Shown here: one piece after another, positions 6,885 to 14,113 of the stretch
Position numbering within the stretch: position 1 is the first letter of the stretch
Layout of the letters: each line of letters opens with the position of its first letter
DNA from: JAQCEJ01 sp040881995
Lineage (GTDB): Bacteria > Planctomycetota > Planctomycetia > Planctomycetales > Planctomycetaceae
DNA length: 22,645 nucleotides
Reading direction: 5' to 3'
Assembly: GCA_040881995.1 (NCBI GenBank)
Contig: JBBECD010000144.1
Span: 1-22,645 of the forward strand
Program-made: the position numbers and the translations under genes
Notes under the pieces: model-generated
Seen by the model: the letters and a program-made list of their open reading frames with translations, nothing else
Databases searched by the model: none
What the model was told of the DNA's origin: nothing

Positions 6885-7081
6885 GGAAGGACGTCTCGCA
6901 TCAGGAAGGGCAATGGCCGCGGATCAATTCAAAATCGCCGCCGCACCTCGACAAAGTGGGCTATCGAAATCATAGGTCACGTCGCCGCCATCGGCGTGAG
7001 ATGGGAAATCGCATCGACCCCGCGCGGCCGGTTCCGTTCGCTTCAAGCCGTATCGACCGAAAAAAACGATTGTGCCGATGA

Positions 7082-7111
7082 TTACAAAAACCCGGAACGT
7101 CCCGATATACT
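7082..7111 (+). promoter_or_regulatory. Candidate sigma-70-type promoter for the DMFase-like gene
   Basis: TTACAA (7082-7087) and TATACT (7106-7111) are separated by 18 bases. Transcription would start near 7118, just before the 69-bp palindrome, which would then be in the 5' leader. The -35 is imperfect. Confidence 0.4.
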
Positions 7112-7122
7112 CAGTGACTCTC

Positions 7123-7191
7123 ACATAACCGGTTGTGCTTCTCGAAAACTTCCGAACGTTGTCCATAAATCGTGAGGCAGAGAGGTTATGT
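7123..7191. repeat. 69-bp imperfect palindrome, copy 1
   Basis: It runs from ACATAACC to GGTTATGT (perfect 8-bp ends). About 61 of 69 positions match the copy at 11253-11321, which has the same orientation and length. It lies between the candidate promoter and the start codon of the DMFase-like gene. Confidence 0.75.
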
Positions 7192-7243
7192 CAGGATTTC
7201 TAAGAGCATCACTTTCGCTCGATTCCGCCACAGGAGAGTTGTT

Positions 7244-8788
7244 ATGACTGCACCCGATTCCTCCGATGCGAATTTCGGAAACCGAATTCCCCGCCGCGAT
7301 CTGCTCAAATCGGCCGCCGCCGCGGGAATGTTCGGCGGATTGCTGGGGGGCCGGCCCAGTGCGGCCCGCGCCAACGTCGCGCCGGGGACGTCGCTGATCT
7401 GGGACGAAAATCAGAAGCCCGGCCACGGCGACTGGCAACTGACATACGTCCGCACGGCGGGCGCCCGCCGGTCGAAGCTCCTGGAAGGGTATTGCTCCCA
7501 GCGGAGCGTGAGGCCGGGTGAATCGCTCGACATCATGCTCAGCGCCGAGGCCGATACCGAAGCGGTCATCGACGTCTACCGCATGGGTTATTATGGCGGC
7601 GCCGGGGCTCGGAAGATCACGCGGCTTGGTCCGTTTCCCGTCACGCCGCAACCCGATCCGGCGGTGGGAGAGCACCGCGTCCGCGAATGTCAGTGGAAGC
7701 CGACGTCGACGCTCACAATTCCCGACGATTGGGTCAGCGGCGTGTACCTCGGCAAGCTGATGTGCAACAGTCATCGCTATCAGAGTTACATCATCTTCAT
7801 CGTTCGCGACGACCGGAAGGCCGATCTGCTGTTCCAGTGCAGCGACAACACTTGGGGGGCGTACAACAAATGGCCCGATGAGTATTCGCTGTACGACAGC
7901 GATCCGCCGAGCCATTCGCTCAACGGCACGACGCGAATCAGTTTCGATCGGCCCTACAGCAAATATCCGCAGGTCGTCGATCAGGCATTGTCCGTCGGCT
8001 CGGGGGAATTCCTCTGCTGGGAATTCCCCTTGGCGTATTGGCTCGAACAACACGGCTATGATGTCACGTACCTCTCCAACGTCGATTTGCACACCGAGCC
8101 GCAGGGCTTGTCGCGCGGCAAGATGTTCCTCTCGGTCGGGCACGACGAGTATTGGAGCCTCGAAATGTACAACCACCTGATGCAGGCGGTTCAGGACGGA
8201 TTGAACGTCGCATTCCTCTCAGGGAATTCGGTTTGCTTCGTCGCGCCGCTTGTTCCCAGCAGCGACGGCCGGCCGAGTCGCATTTTTCACCGCGCGGGGC
8301 GTTATGGCGGATTGCTCGAAGCCGAGAGTTTCATGGGACCGTTCGACATGGAGGGGCCGAACGAGAATCTGCTGATCGGTGCGCGGACCATCAACCCGTT
8401 CAACGGTTCGGGGGACTGGATCGTCTCGAAAGCCGATCACTGGCTGTTCGAAGGGACCGGCATGAAGAACGGCGACGGCATACCGGGGCTCGTCGGCTGG
8501 GAGTTTCACGGCGACCCGGCGAAGATTCCGGGCCTGGAAGTCGTCGCGGAGGGAACTTCCATCAACGGCGGCGATGCCAAAGCCCACTGGACGGCGACGA
8601 TTTATCCCGGCCCGAAGGGGAACCTCGTGTTCAACGCCTCGACGATTTACTGGTCGATGGGCTTATCGCGTCCGCCGGGCTTCGCCCCGCCGTTCGCCCA
8701 TTACGGCCGCCCGCACGGTCCGGATCAGCGCGTGCAGACGATCACGGCGAATTTTTTGAAGAAGTGCGGCGTGAACGCCGTTGGTTAA
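7244..8788 (+). CDS. Tat-exported N,N-dimethylformamidase beta-subunit-like protein
   Basis: The 514-residue protein begins with a twin-arginine signal (IPRRDLLKSAAAAG, Arg17-Arg18) and a plausible cleavage after AARA near residue 43, so it should be exported folded. The mature part matches the large-subunit C-terminal-like domain of N,N-dimethylformamidase: VYRMGYYGGAGARKI near 105-120, a CSDNTWGAYNKWPDEYSLY stretch, and SVGHDEYWS in the middle. Dimethylformamidase hydrolyses DMF to dimethylamine and formate, but relatives of this length are widespread and uncharacterised, so the substrate is unknown. ATG 7244 is chosen because AGGAGAG lies six bases upstream and the Tat motif then sits normally; an in-frame upstream start at 7172 would lie inside the palindrome. 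A tiny membrane protein follows on the same strand 36 bases later. Confidence 0.8.
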   Translation: MTAPDSSDANFGNRIPRRDLLKSAAAAGMFGGLLGGRPSAARANVAPGTSLIWDENQKPGHGDWQLTYVRTAGARRSKLLEGYCSQRSVRPGESLDIMLSAEADTEAVIDVYRMGYYGGAGARKITRLGPFPVTPQPDPAVGEHRVRECQWKPTSTLTIPDDWVSGVYLGKLMCNSHRYQSYIIFIVRDDRKADLLFQCSDNTWGAYNKWPDEYSLYDSDPPSHSLNGTTRISFDRPYSKYPQVVDQALSVGSGEFLCWEFPLAYWLEQHGYDVTYLSNVDLHTEPQGLSRGKMFLSVGHDEYWSLEMYNHLMQAVQDGLNVAFLSGNSVCFVAPLVPSSDGRPSRIFHRAGRYGGLLEAESFMGPFDMEGPNENLLIGARTINPFNGSGDWIVSKADHWLFEGTGMKNGDGIPGLVGWEFHGDPAKIPGLEVVAEGTSINGGDAKAHWTATIYPGPKGNLVFNASTIYWSMGLSRPPGFAPPFAHYGRPHGPDQRVQTITANFLKKCGVNAVG

Positions 8789-8824
8789 GTCAAAGGATTT
8801 TCAATTTTTTCGGGGAGCCGATAA

Positions 8825-9031
8825 ATGCTGGATAAGTATGACGTCCGCGGGGAATTGATTGCCGTGTATTTGATCCTAATGCTTGTTTTTTTTGAGATCG
8901 ACGGCTTGATGGAAACACCATCGGGCGTTGTCGCTATGACGGGGATTCTCTACTTGACGGTCAGGAATTCGTATCATCTTTTTTCAAAATCAGTTCAGGC
9001 GAACAAGTCTGCCGCAAAGCCTGCAGACTGA
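8825..9031 (+). CDS. Small hypothetical membrane protein
   Basis: The 68-residue product has two hydrophobic stretches (about 10-27 and 33-50), then a short basic/polar tail ending AAKPAD. GGGGAG lies about eight bases before the ATG. Its position, 36 bases after the DMFase-like gene on the same strand, suggests co-transcription. I do not recognise the family. The product has a normal membrane-protein composition and no competing frame, but it is short, so moderate confidence only. Confidence 0.55.
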   Translation: MLDKYDVRGELIAVYLILMLVFFEIDGLMETPSGVVAMTGILYLTVRNSYHLFSKSVQANKSAAKPAD

Positions 9032-9032
9032 T

Positions 9033-9049
9033 CGACCCCGGAGGGGTCG
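9033..9049 (+). terminator. Hairpin CGACCCC / GGGGTCG just after the small membrane gene
   Basis: Perfect 7-bp GC-rich arms surround GGA and begin one base after the stop codon. The T-run is not immediate (GGTTTT comes about seven bases later), so it is either an imperfect terminator or another dispersed palindrome. Confidence 0.4.
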
Positions 9050-9057
9050 CAGCAAGG

Positions 9058-9258
9058 TTTTCGGTTAGCCGCGACGCGGAGGCTCGGCGCAGCGGAGCGT
9101 TAGCTGCTGCCCCTGAGTTCGCTTTTTGTCGTCGACGTCTAATACAGATGCTTTCAATCCTGGTTCGTATCATGAAGGCGCTGCCAATGCGAAGGAATGC
9201 CGAAAACAGCAGCTAACGCTCCGCTACGGAAACCCTTCGCGTCGCGGCTAAACGAAAA
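9058..9258. repeat. 200-bp element with 52-bp imperfect terminal inverted repeats (MITE-like)
   Basis: The left arm 9058-9109 and right arm 9207-9258 are inverted copies with about seven mismatches in 52. Outer ends read TTTTCGG/CCGTTTAGCC-like and inner ends read TAGCTGCTG / CAGCAGCTA. The 97-base centre has no gene. The right arm stops two bases from the homospermidine synthase stop codon. A third, single arm lies at 22525-22565. Confidence 0.65.
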
Positions 9259-9260
9259 AT

Positions 9261-10766
9261 CTATCGCAAACTCGTCTCTAACCGACGGCGTTGTTTCGCG
9301 ATAATCGACTTGGGCGATTCGAGCAGGAACTTCTTGAATTGCCAATGGGCGTTGTCGTCGATGGAATCGTCGTCGGCCCAGTTCGGCCAGTCGACCGGCT
9401 GCGAGACGATCTGCCCGAGATACGGCGTCGCCACTTCCAGCACCTCGTCGTGCGGCAGGTCATCGGGAAGCAGAACCCCCCGATGCGGGTTGCGGATTAT
9501 CCAGTACATCGCCCCCAACACCGACGCCGCCACTTGCAGCGTCGTGGCATTCTGCCCCGGCACCAGCCGGCGCGCTTCGTGGATGTCGAGCACGCTGCCG
9601 ATCCACCACGATTTGAACGGATGCCCCATCAGCAGGCAGCCGAGTTCGTCGCGGCCGGCGACGATTTCATTTCCCATGATGCGGTCCGCCGCCTGACGCC
9701 GAAAATCCCGCTGACGCAGTTCCTCCAGCGACTTCAAGGCATCGGCGCACGGATGATAGGCGTAATGCACCGTCGGCCGGTAAATCGCTTTTCCGCCGCC
9801 GTTCCACACCGTCAGCCGGTCGGAAATGCTGAACGCCTCGCCGTGACGGATCACCATGCCGGCGATTTCTCCACTGGGAACCCACGAACGGACCCACGTA
9901 TTAATCCCTATCCGATCGAGGCAAATCTGATTTCGCGGACCCGAGCGATGCCGTTCGGCTCCGCGGGGTAAAGTCTGCTCATGAGTTCCCCAGCCCATTT
10001 CGGCGGGGGCGATTCCCTCTTCGTACAATCCTTCAATGCTCCAGGTATTGACGAATTCGTTGATCTTCTTCCGCTTTTCGCTGTATTGCGTATCCCACTC
10101 GCTGACGTGAATCACGCGCACGCCCAGCAGCATGGCCAGCCGGGGAAAATCGCGAGCGGTCGCGGCCTGCTCGATCTCGCGGATCGATTCCGTTTCGCGA
10201 ACCGAGAACCGGCCGTCCGACTCTTCGCACCACCGCTGGCCGATTTCGAGCAATGCCTTCTTGGTGAAATGCGAGACGAGCCCCGGATTGGCACCGTGAT
10301 CGAGCACCGCCGTCGGGCTGTTGTCCGAATCGTCCCACGAAGCGACAAGCCGCTGAATCTGCATCTGGCGGTAATACAGCGTGCGATCGGTCATGGGGAG
10401 CGTATGAACGTCGGCGTATGGATCCCACTGTTCGACCGACGTGTTGAGATAACGCACGCCGCGGCCATGACACCAGTCGAGCAGGTCGACGGTTTCGAGG
10501 TTCCACGTCAGATCGACGATCATATCGTCGCGGCCGACCTGTTCGCTCAGCGTGGCGGCGTAATTTTCGGGGGTGATGCGTTTTCGAAGATAGTTGGCTC
10601 CCGCCGCCATAACGGAGGGGATGGTCTCCCGCAAGTCTTCCATTTCGAGAATGGTCAACCGATTCGCCGGCATATCCACATGCCGCAGGATCAGCGGCAG
10701 CGTGCAGCGCGCGACGCTGCCGCAACCGAGTACCAGAAGTTTGCCCTGAAATGGAATTTTACTCAT
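9261..10766 (-). CDS. hss: Homospermidine synthase
   Basis: The 501-residue cytoplasmic enzyme is slightly longer than the usual 470-480 residues. It belongs to the saccharopine-dehydrogenase-like fold: an N-terminal NAD-binding motif (LLVLGCGSVARCTLPLILRH, about 10-29) is followed by family-typical DLTWNLETVDLLDWCHGRG, YLNTSVEQWDPY and LDHGANPGLVSHFTKKAL blocks. The enzyme makes homospermidine from putrescine, using NAD(+) transiently. GAGGAGA, seven bases before ATG 10766, is one of the best ribosome binding sites in the window and fixes the start. An ornithine decarboxylase-like gene lies upstream on the same strand, which would supply putrescine. The 574-base gap between them argues for separate or attenuated transcription rather than a tight operon. 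Confidence 0.9.
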   Translation of the reverse strand: MSKIPFQGKLLVLGCGSVARCTLPLILRHVDMPANRLTILEMEDLRETIPSVMAAGANYLRKRITPENYAATLSEQVGRDDMIVDLTWNLETVDLLDWCHGRGVRYLNTSVEQWDPYADVHTLPMTDRTLYYRQMQIQRLVASWDDSDNSPTAVLDHGANPGLVSHFTKKALLEIGQRWCEESDGRFSVRETESIREIEQAATARDFPRLAMLLGVRVIHVSEWDTQYSEKRKKINEFVNTWSIEGLYEEGIAPAEMGWGTHEQTLPRGAERHRSGPRNQICLDRIGINTWVRSWVPSGEIAGMVIRHGEAFSISDRLTVWNGGGKAIYRPTVHYAYHPCADALKSLEELRQRDFRRQAADRIMGNEIVAGRDELGCLLMGHPFKSWWIGSVLDIHEARRLVPGQNATTLQVAASVLGAMYWIIRNPHRGVLLPDDLPHDEVLEVATPYLGQIVSQPVDWPNWADDDSIDDNAHWQFKKFLLESPKSIIAKQRRRLETSLR

Positions 10767-11145
10767 GGTGGTTTCTCCTCATGAGTGCGGGTTAACAGTC
10801 GTGGGATCCGTTTCAATCCGTCAATCACAGATCCCTTGACTCGACGGCGAATTCGAGGCCGTTGCCGCGAATTTCGGAGCAGCATGCCGCGTCCGAGCCG
10901 TCGATGTCACCTGGTAACACGAGGAAACCAGCCCTGGCTCCTCATTCGCTAGGACCTCCTGAATGGCGTTCGCGACGTCATTCTGTATGGTTATGGGCGC
11001 GAATCATGTCGAATGCCGCTACGGAACGTCCGCAGAGCATTGCTTATCTCTGTTAATATCACAATCGGAAATATTCTTATCCCCTATCGAGGCAGGAACT
11101 TCAAGCCCTGATCGGAACGAATCCGTATTTCGATGCCGCTCCGCG

Positions 11146-11185
11146 CCGGCGGAAACGATCGGTCAGACCGTATCATGTCCGCCGG
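11146..11185. repeat. Two-part hairpin in the polyamine gene gap
   Basis: Outer arms CCGGCGGA / TCCGCCGG (8 bp, perfect) enclose a 3x3 internal loop, then GAT/ATC and CGGT/ACCG around the loop CAG. No T-run follows on either strand, so it is not a classic terminator. Confidence 0.55.
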
Positions 11186-11252
11186 TTTGACCGGAGCAGA
11201 TCGCCATTCATCCCGCGGCGGGAGATGCGACAATCCCGTTACAAACGGTTTA

Positions 11253-11321
11253 ACATAACTGGTTGTGCTTCTCGAAAACGCCCGAACGTTTGTAATAAAT
11301 CGTGAGGCACAGAGGTTATGT
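11253..11321. repeat. 69-bp imperfect palindrome, copy 2
   Basis: It runs from ACATAACT to GGTTATGT, with a middle stem TGTGC (11264-11268) / GCACA (11307-11311) and an apical AAACG/CGTTT pair. Eight of 69 positions differ from the copy at 7123. It ends 20 bases beyond the ODC-like stop codon. Confidence 0.75.
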
Positions 11322-11340
11322 TACGATTTCTTAGGATTTT

Positions 11341-12510
11341 TCAGTCGATTTCCACATACCGGGCGAGATCGAGGCCGTTGAATCCCGAGGCGCTGGCGGA
11401 CGAATACGCCCCCATTGTCGGAACGAGCAGCAACTCGCCGATTTCGAGGTCGGGCAGGTACTGATCTCGCGCGACCACGTCGCTCGAATCGCAGGTCGGT
11501 CCCGCCACCACGCACGGACCCGTCATGCGGTGTTCCTGATTCTCCGCCAACAGCGGAAAGTCGCCGTGGTCGTAGACGATTCCCGAAAACGCACCGTACA
11601 ACCCGTCGTCGATGATGTACCACGGCAGGCCGTTGCGGACGTTCTTCCCCAGCACGCTGGTGACGAGCGTGACGGTGTCGGCGCACATCCCGCGTCCCGG
11701 TTCGGCGATGATCCGCGGATTGACGTCGCCGAACGACATTTCCAGTGCACGGCCCAACGCCATGCAATATTCCTCCAGCATCAGAACTTCGGTGCGATAC
11801 GGCGCGGGGAACCCGCCGCCGAAATCGAGAATTTCGAGTTCGATTCCCGCCGCCGCCGCGTCGTCCCAGACCTGACGGGCCTGTCGGAGCGCGACCAGAA
11901 AATCTTCCGGCGAGAGGCACTGCGAACCGACATGGAACGAAATCCCGCGGACCGACATTCCCGTTTCGCGGGCGGCGAGCAGAAGTTCGACGGCGTCCGA
12001 CGGAGCGGCTCCGAATTTGGCCGAGAGGTTGATCAAGCTGGTCTGCGAGGACATCGCCAGACGCAAGAGCAACTGTGCCTGCGGAGCGTACCGCGCGAAC
12101 TTGCCGAGTTCGTTCTGATTGTCGTACACGAACAACCGCACGCCCGCTTCGTAGCAGTCGCGCAGGTTCTGCACCGTCTTGCACGGATGGGTGTGCAACA
12201 TGTCGGCGGGATTAAACCCGGCGTTGATGGCTGCGTTCATCTCGCCGGCCGAGCAAACATCGACCGAGCAGCCGAGGTCGTGCAGCGTCCGCAGGATTTC
12301 GTACTGCGGATTCGACTTGGCGGCATAGAAGAACTCCACTCCCGGCAGGCAGGACTGCATCGTGTGAAAGTTCTCGGCCAGTTTCGATCTCGACACCACC
12401 AGCAACGGCGAGCCGTATTCGGCGGCCAACATGCGGGCCTGAGCGAAATCAAGCACCGGTTTGGCCGCACGCATCTGGGAGGTAAGCAAGGTTTCACAGG
12501 CTGTTATCAT
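11341..12510 (-). CDS. Ornithine decarboxylase-like PLP enzyme (fold III, Orn/DAP/Arg decarboxylase group 2)
   Basis: The 389-residue product has all the landmarks of fold-III decarboxylases: the PLP lysine in FFYAAKSNP (Lys65), HVGSQ (193-197), the phosphate-binding LDFGGGFP (228-235), EPGRG (270-274) and the cross-subunit cysteine in GPTCDSSD (Cys340), which is typical of ornithine rather than diaminopimelate decarboxylase. It would convert ornithine to putrescine in the cytoplasm. The neighbouring homospermidine synthase supports this over lysine or carboxynorspermidine decarboxylation. ATG 12510 is chosen because GAGAGGGA lies about nine bases upstream; the frame extends further up to a GTG at 12609, but the extra residues do not look like family sequence. 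Upstream lies a structured region with its own promoter and a terminator-like hairpin, which may regulate it. Confidence 0.85.
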   Translation of the reverse strand: MITACETLLTSQMRAAKPVLDFAQARMLAAEYGSPLLVVSRSKLAENFHTMQSCLPGVEFFYAAKSNPQYEILRTLHDLGCSVDVCSAGEMNAAINAGFNPADMLHTHPCKTVQNLRDCYEAGVRLFVYDNQNELGKFARYAPQAQLLLRLAMSSQTSLINLSAKFGAAPSDAVELLLAARETGMSVRGISFHVGSQCLSPEDFLVALRQARQVWDDAAAAGIELEILDFGGGFPAPYRTEVLMLEEYCMALGRALEMSFGDVNPRIIAEPGRGMCADTVTLVTSVLGKNVRNGLPWYIIDDGLYGAFSGIVYDHGDFPLLAENQEHRMTGPCVVAGPTCDSSDVVARDQYLPDLEIGELLLVPTMGAYSSASASGFNGLDLARYVEID

Positions 12511-12833
12511 AGAACTGATCCCTCTCAAGCTGTACGCGGAGCGCACAGAAAGTATGTTATTGGTAGAAAACAACTTAGAAGTCGTTTGAGCGTCTGCTTT
12601 ACGCGACACGGAACGTGGTGGAAGGTCTCAGTAGACCGGTGCCCCAGGTTGGAAACGGTTATGACAAGTTTCGCCGGTCAGTCCGCTGGCGTGTGGAAGA
12701 CGAGTGGTTCCTCAAAACGGAAATTCAACGTTCGGAGGAGAAATCAGCGACCTGAGAAAGCGAAATCAACGGATCACGGAGAAGCCAAATGCAGGCAAGC
12801 GATCGGTTCCGGTTGAGTCCCGGCACATTCTTG

Positions 12834-12860
12834 AACAAAACTCAGTTTCGCAAAACTGAG
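12834..12860 (-). terminator. Terminator-like hairpin CTCAGTTT-TGCG-AAACTGAG plus TTTTGTT
   Basis: On the minus strand, perfect 8-bp arms with a 4-base loop are followed directly by TTTTGTT. The stem is rather AT-rich for a strong terminator. It ends the candidate RNA and precedes the ODC-like gene, so it could act as an attenuator. Confidence 0.5.
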
Positions 12861-12964
12861 ATCAAAAGATGCGCAAAACCGTTTCACGGCTTGAAACAAT
12901 GTTTCCAAGCCGGACGTGCTTTCGGTCGGAAAAGCTGACGAGAGATCAGGCCCTATACTAGAGA

Positions 12965-12988
12965 TCGACAGTTGATGACAACTGTCGA
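12965..12988. repeat. Perfect dyad TCGACAGTTG / CAACTGTCGA
   Basis: Ten-base perfect arms surround the loop ATGA. Next to it on the plus strand is TATACT (12954-12959) without a good -35. It may be an RNA hairpin or an operator. Confidence 0.55.
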
Positions 12989-13159
12989 ATGGACCTTTAT
13001 GGGAGAGAAGGTGTGAAACCGGCAAGAAAGAGCGAACACCGGAAACGAATTTCCGGAGCGACGGTGCAACTGACACGCGAGAATGTTGTGTGAAGTCAGC
13101 CATAGCGGTACATAACGCCTCCCCGGCATTGCCAAGAATAGATATCGAACATCGGGGGC

Positions 13160-13187
13160 ATTGTAAAAAGAAATCGGTTTGAGTCAA
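13160..13187 (-). promoter_or_regulatory. Strong sigma-70-type promoter on the minus strand
   Basis: TTGACT (13187-13182) and TACAAT (13165-13160) are spaced 16 bases apart, each one mismatch from consensus. It is the best promoter I can see in the window. It points toward the hairpin series and the ODC-like gene. Confidence 0.6.
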
Positions 13188-13472
13188 ATGCTTCTGAAGC
13201 CTTGAAGCCCGATTTTTGAAAGTTTTATCGACGAATTCCCCCTTTTGGACGGTTTTTGGCCGCTGACGGACTTCAGAGCGATCCACACGCCCACATTCAG
13301 CCGGCCCGAGACGAGACCCGACACTCCGTCCAGCGGACAACGACGTCTTGCCGATGCCATCGCGCGGCCAACGGTCGCCGCCGCACCGCGATGCTGCATG
13401 CATCGTTCTGTGGCGCATCGGTGGCGGGACGGTGGCGACATCTCGCCGCTCGACCCACCCTGTACCGCGACA

Positions 13473-14075
13473 TCATTTGCCGTCGTGACCGTGAGCGTCT
13501 TTGTGGCTGAGGCTATGACCATTTCCGTGATCGTGCCCCTCGTGGGTGACGGGAAACATCCCCGAGTAACTCTTGCCTTCAATCGCCACAGTGATGCGGG
13601 CTTTGGCGTGCTCGTGATGCAGCACCGTACCCAAAGCCTCGTCGGTTAACTCGAAACGCGACGACCCCTCGCCCCCCTGATCTTCGTCCGCTACCGCCAT
13701 CAACTGATACTGCTGCGGCTCGCCAACGCCGGTCACGTTCACCCGCAGCGACTCGGCGTCGATCGAGACGCTTTTCTTGGCCGAGCGATCGAGCAGGTAA
13801 ACCGTGACCGTCTCCGTCTCCTCATCGTGAATCACTTCCGCGTGATACTCCCCCTTTCCGAGTTCGGCCAAGTCGCCGCCGTGCGGCCCCTGTTCGCCGT
13901 GCGGGTGATCTCCGTCGCCGTGCTCGTGATCGCCGAGAGCTGCGGTCGCCGGCGCCTTCGTCGTTTTGGCCGGCGGAGAGGTCGTCTCTCCCTGCTGCTC
14001 GCAGCTGATCGCCACTCCGGCCACGCCGATTCCCATTGCCAGCAACCACGTTTTCATCTGATTTCTTCCGTTCAT
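13473..14075 (-). CDS. His-rich exported lipoprotein of the metal efflux cluster
   Basis: The 200-residue product has a lipoprotein signal (MKTWLLAMGIGVAGVAISC, with the lipobox cysteine in AISC), so it should be anchored on the periplasmic side of a membrane. The mature protein opens with a low-complexity Thr/Pro/Ala linker and a histidine-rich patch (DHEHGDGDHPHGEQGPHGG), has a beta-rich middle of about 100 residues, and closes with a second patch (HEGHDHGNGHS... HKDAHGHDGK). Metal binding is the obvious inference, perhaps scavenging or delivering cations for the RND pump encoded 38 bases upstream on the same strand. ATG 14075 (AAGGA upstream) and ATG 14057 (GGAAGA upstream) are both possible; the second gives the more usual signal length. 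The exact family is not recognised. Confidence 0.75.
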   Translation of the reverse strand: MNGRNQMKTWLLAMGIGVAGVAISCEQQGETTSPPAKTTKAPATAALGDHEHGDGDHPHGEQGPHGGDLAELGKGEYHAEVIHDEETETVTVYLLDRSAKKSVSIDAESLRVNVTGVGEPQQYQLMAVADEDQGGEGSSRFELTDEALGTVLHHEHAKARITVAIEGKSYSGMFPVTHEGHDHGNGHSLSHKDAHGHDGK

Positions 14076-14113
14076 ATCACACCAATCCTTTCGGTTAAGT
14101 TTTCAGAACTTTT

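Larger units (their letters stand above)
6885..7243. other. Divergent promoter region between the sugar transferase and DMFase-like genes
   Basis: No gene is supported in these 359 bases. The region holds a plausible plus-strand promoter (7082-7111), the first 69-bp palindrome (7123-7191), and a small CGCCG/CGGCG dyad near 6983-6997. I find no clear minus-strand promoter for the sugar transferase. Confidence 0.6.
10767..11340. other. Long structured gap between ODC-like and homospermidine synthase genes
   Basis: No gene is supported. The gap contains a 40-base two-part hairpin (11146-11185), a TCCCGC-G-GCGGGA palindrome (11211-11223) and the second 69-bp palindrome (11253-11321). A GGGATC...GATCCC dyad lies at 10803-10835. 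A minus-strand promoter for homospermidine synthase is expected here but I cannot point to a good -10/-35 pair. Confidence 0.6.
12834..13153 (-). ncRNA. Candidate structured RNA or ODC leader (about 320 nt)
   Basis: A transcript started by the promoter at 13160-13187 would begin near 13153. It would contain hairpins CCGGAAA/TTTCCGG (13039-13056, 4-base loop), TCGACAGTTG/CAACTGTCGA (12965-12988, 4-base loop) and GGCTTGGAAAC/GTTTCAAGCC (12888-12911, one bulge), then reach a terminator-like hairpin with a T-run (12834-12860). Near its 5' end GGGGAGG precedes ATG with a five-codon frame, MYRYG then stop, which could be a leader peptide. I do not recognise the RNA: it lacks the conserved pieces of RNase P RNA and tmRNA that I looked for. 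It could be a free small RNA or the attenuated leader of the ODC-like gene, which starts 324 bases further on. Confidence 0.4.
12511..13472. other. Gene-less structured region upstream of the ODC-like gene
   Basis: No convincing protein gene is seen. A 214-codon minus-strand frame crosses it (12774-13418), but its composition is Ser-rich with poor third-position GC bias. The region holds a minus-strand promoter (13160-13187) and perfect or near-perfect hairpins at 12624-12637 (GGTCT/AGACC), 12672-12691 (CGCCGG/CTGGCG), 12841-12860, 12888-12911, 12965-12988 and 13039-13056. The part from 13190 to 13472 holds only a small CGATGC/GCATCG dyad (13389-13405). Confidence 0.6.

Noticed and set aside
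7123..7191. Integron attC site
   Set aside because: The outer AAC/GTT ends and bulged stem are suggestive, but the core fits the attC consensus only partly, no integrase is in the window, and the interval between copies holds genes on both strands.
9033..9049. A full rho-independent terminator
   Set aside because: The hairpin is strong, but the T-run is several bases away, so it is listed with low confidence only.
11530..12816. A 428-codon plus-strand frame opposite the ODC-like gene
   Set aside because: It is the antisense shadow of a gene with complete family motifs. Long antisense frames are expected with strong third-position GC bias. The same applies to the long antisense frames opposite the AroDE-like, metallohydrolase and RND pump genes.
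12789..12938. A 49-codon plus-strand frame behind GGAGAAG
   Set aside because: The spacing to the ATG is acceptable, but the product is short and basic without features, and the frame crosses two hairpins that fit the minus-strand RNA reading.
12834..13153. RNase P RNA, tmRNA or 6S RNA
   Set aside because: The conserved strings I would expect for RNase P RNA and tmRNA are absent on both strands, and the hairpins do not form a single long bubble-containing rod as in 6S RNA.
12774..13418. A 214-codon minus-strand open frame across the structured region
   Set aside because: Ser-rich composition, weak third-position GC bias, no ribosome binding site at any suitably placed ATG and no recognisable motif. 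Its internal ATG at 13103 is about 14 bases from GGGGAGG, too far. The hairpin and promoter evidence fits an RNA better.
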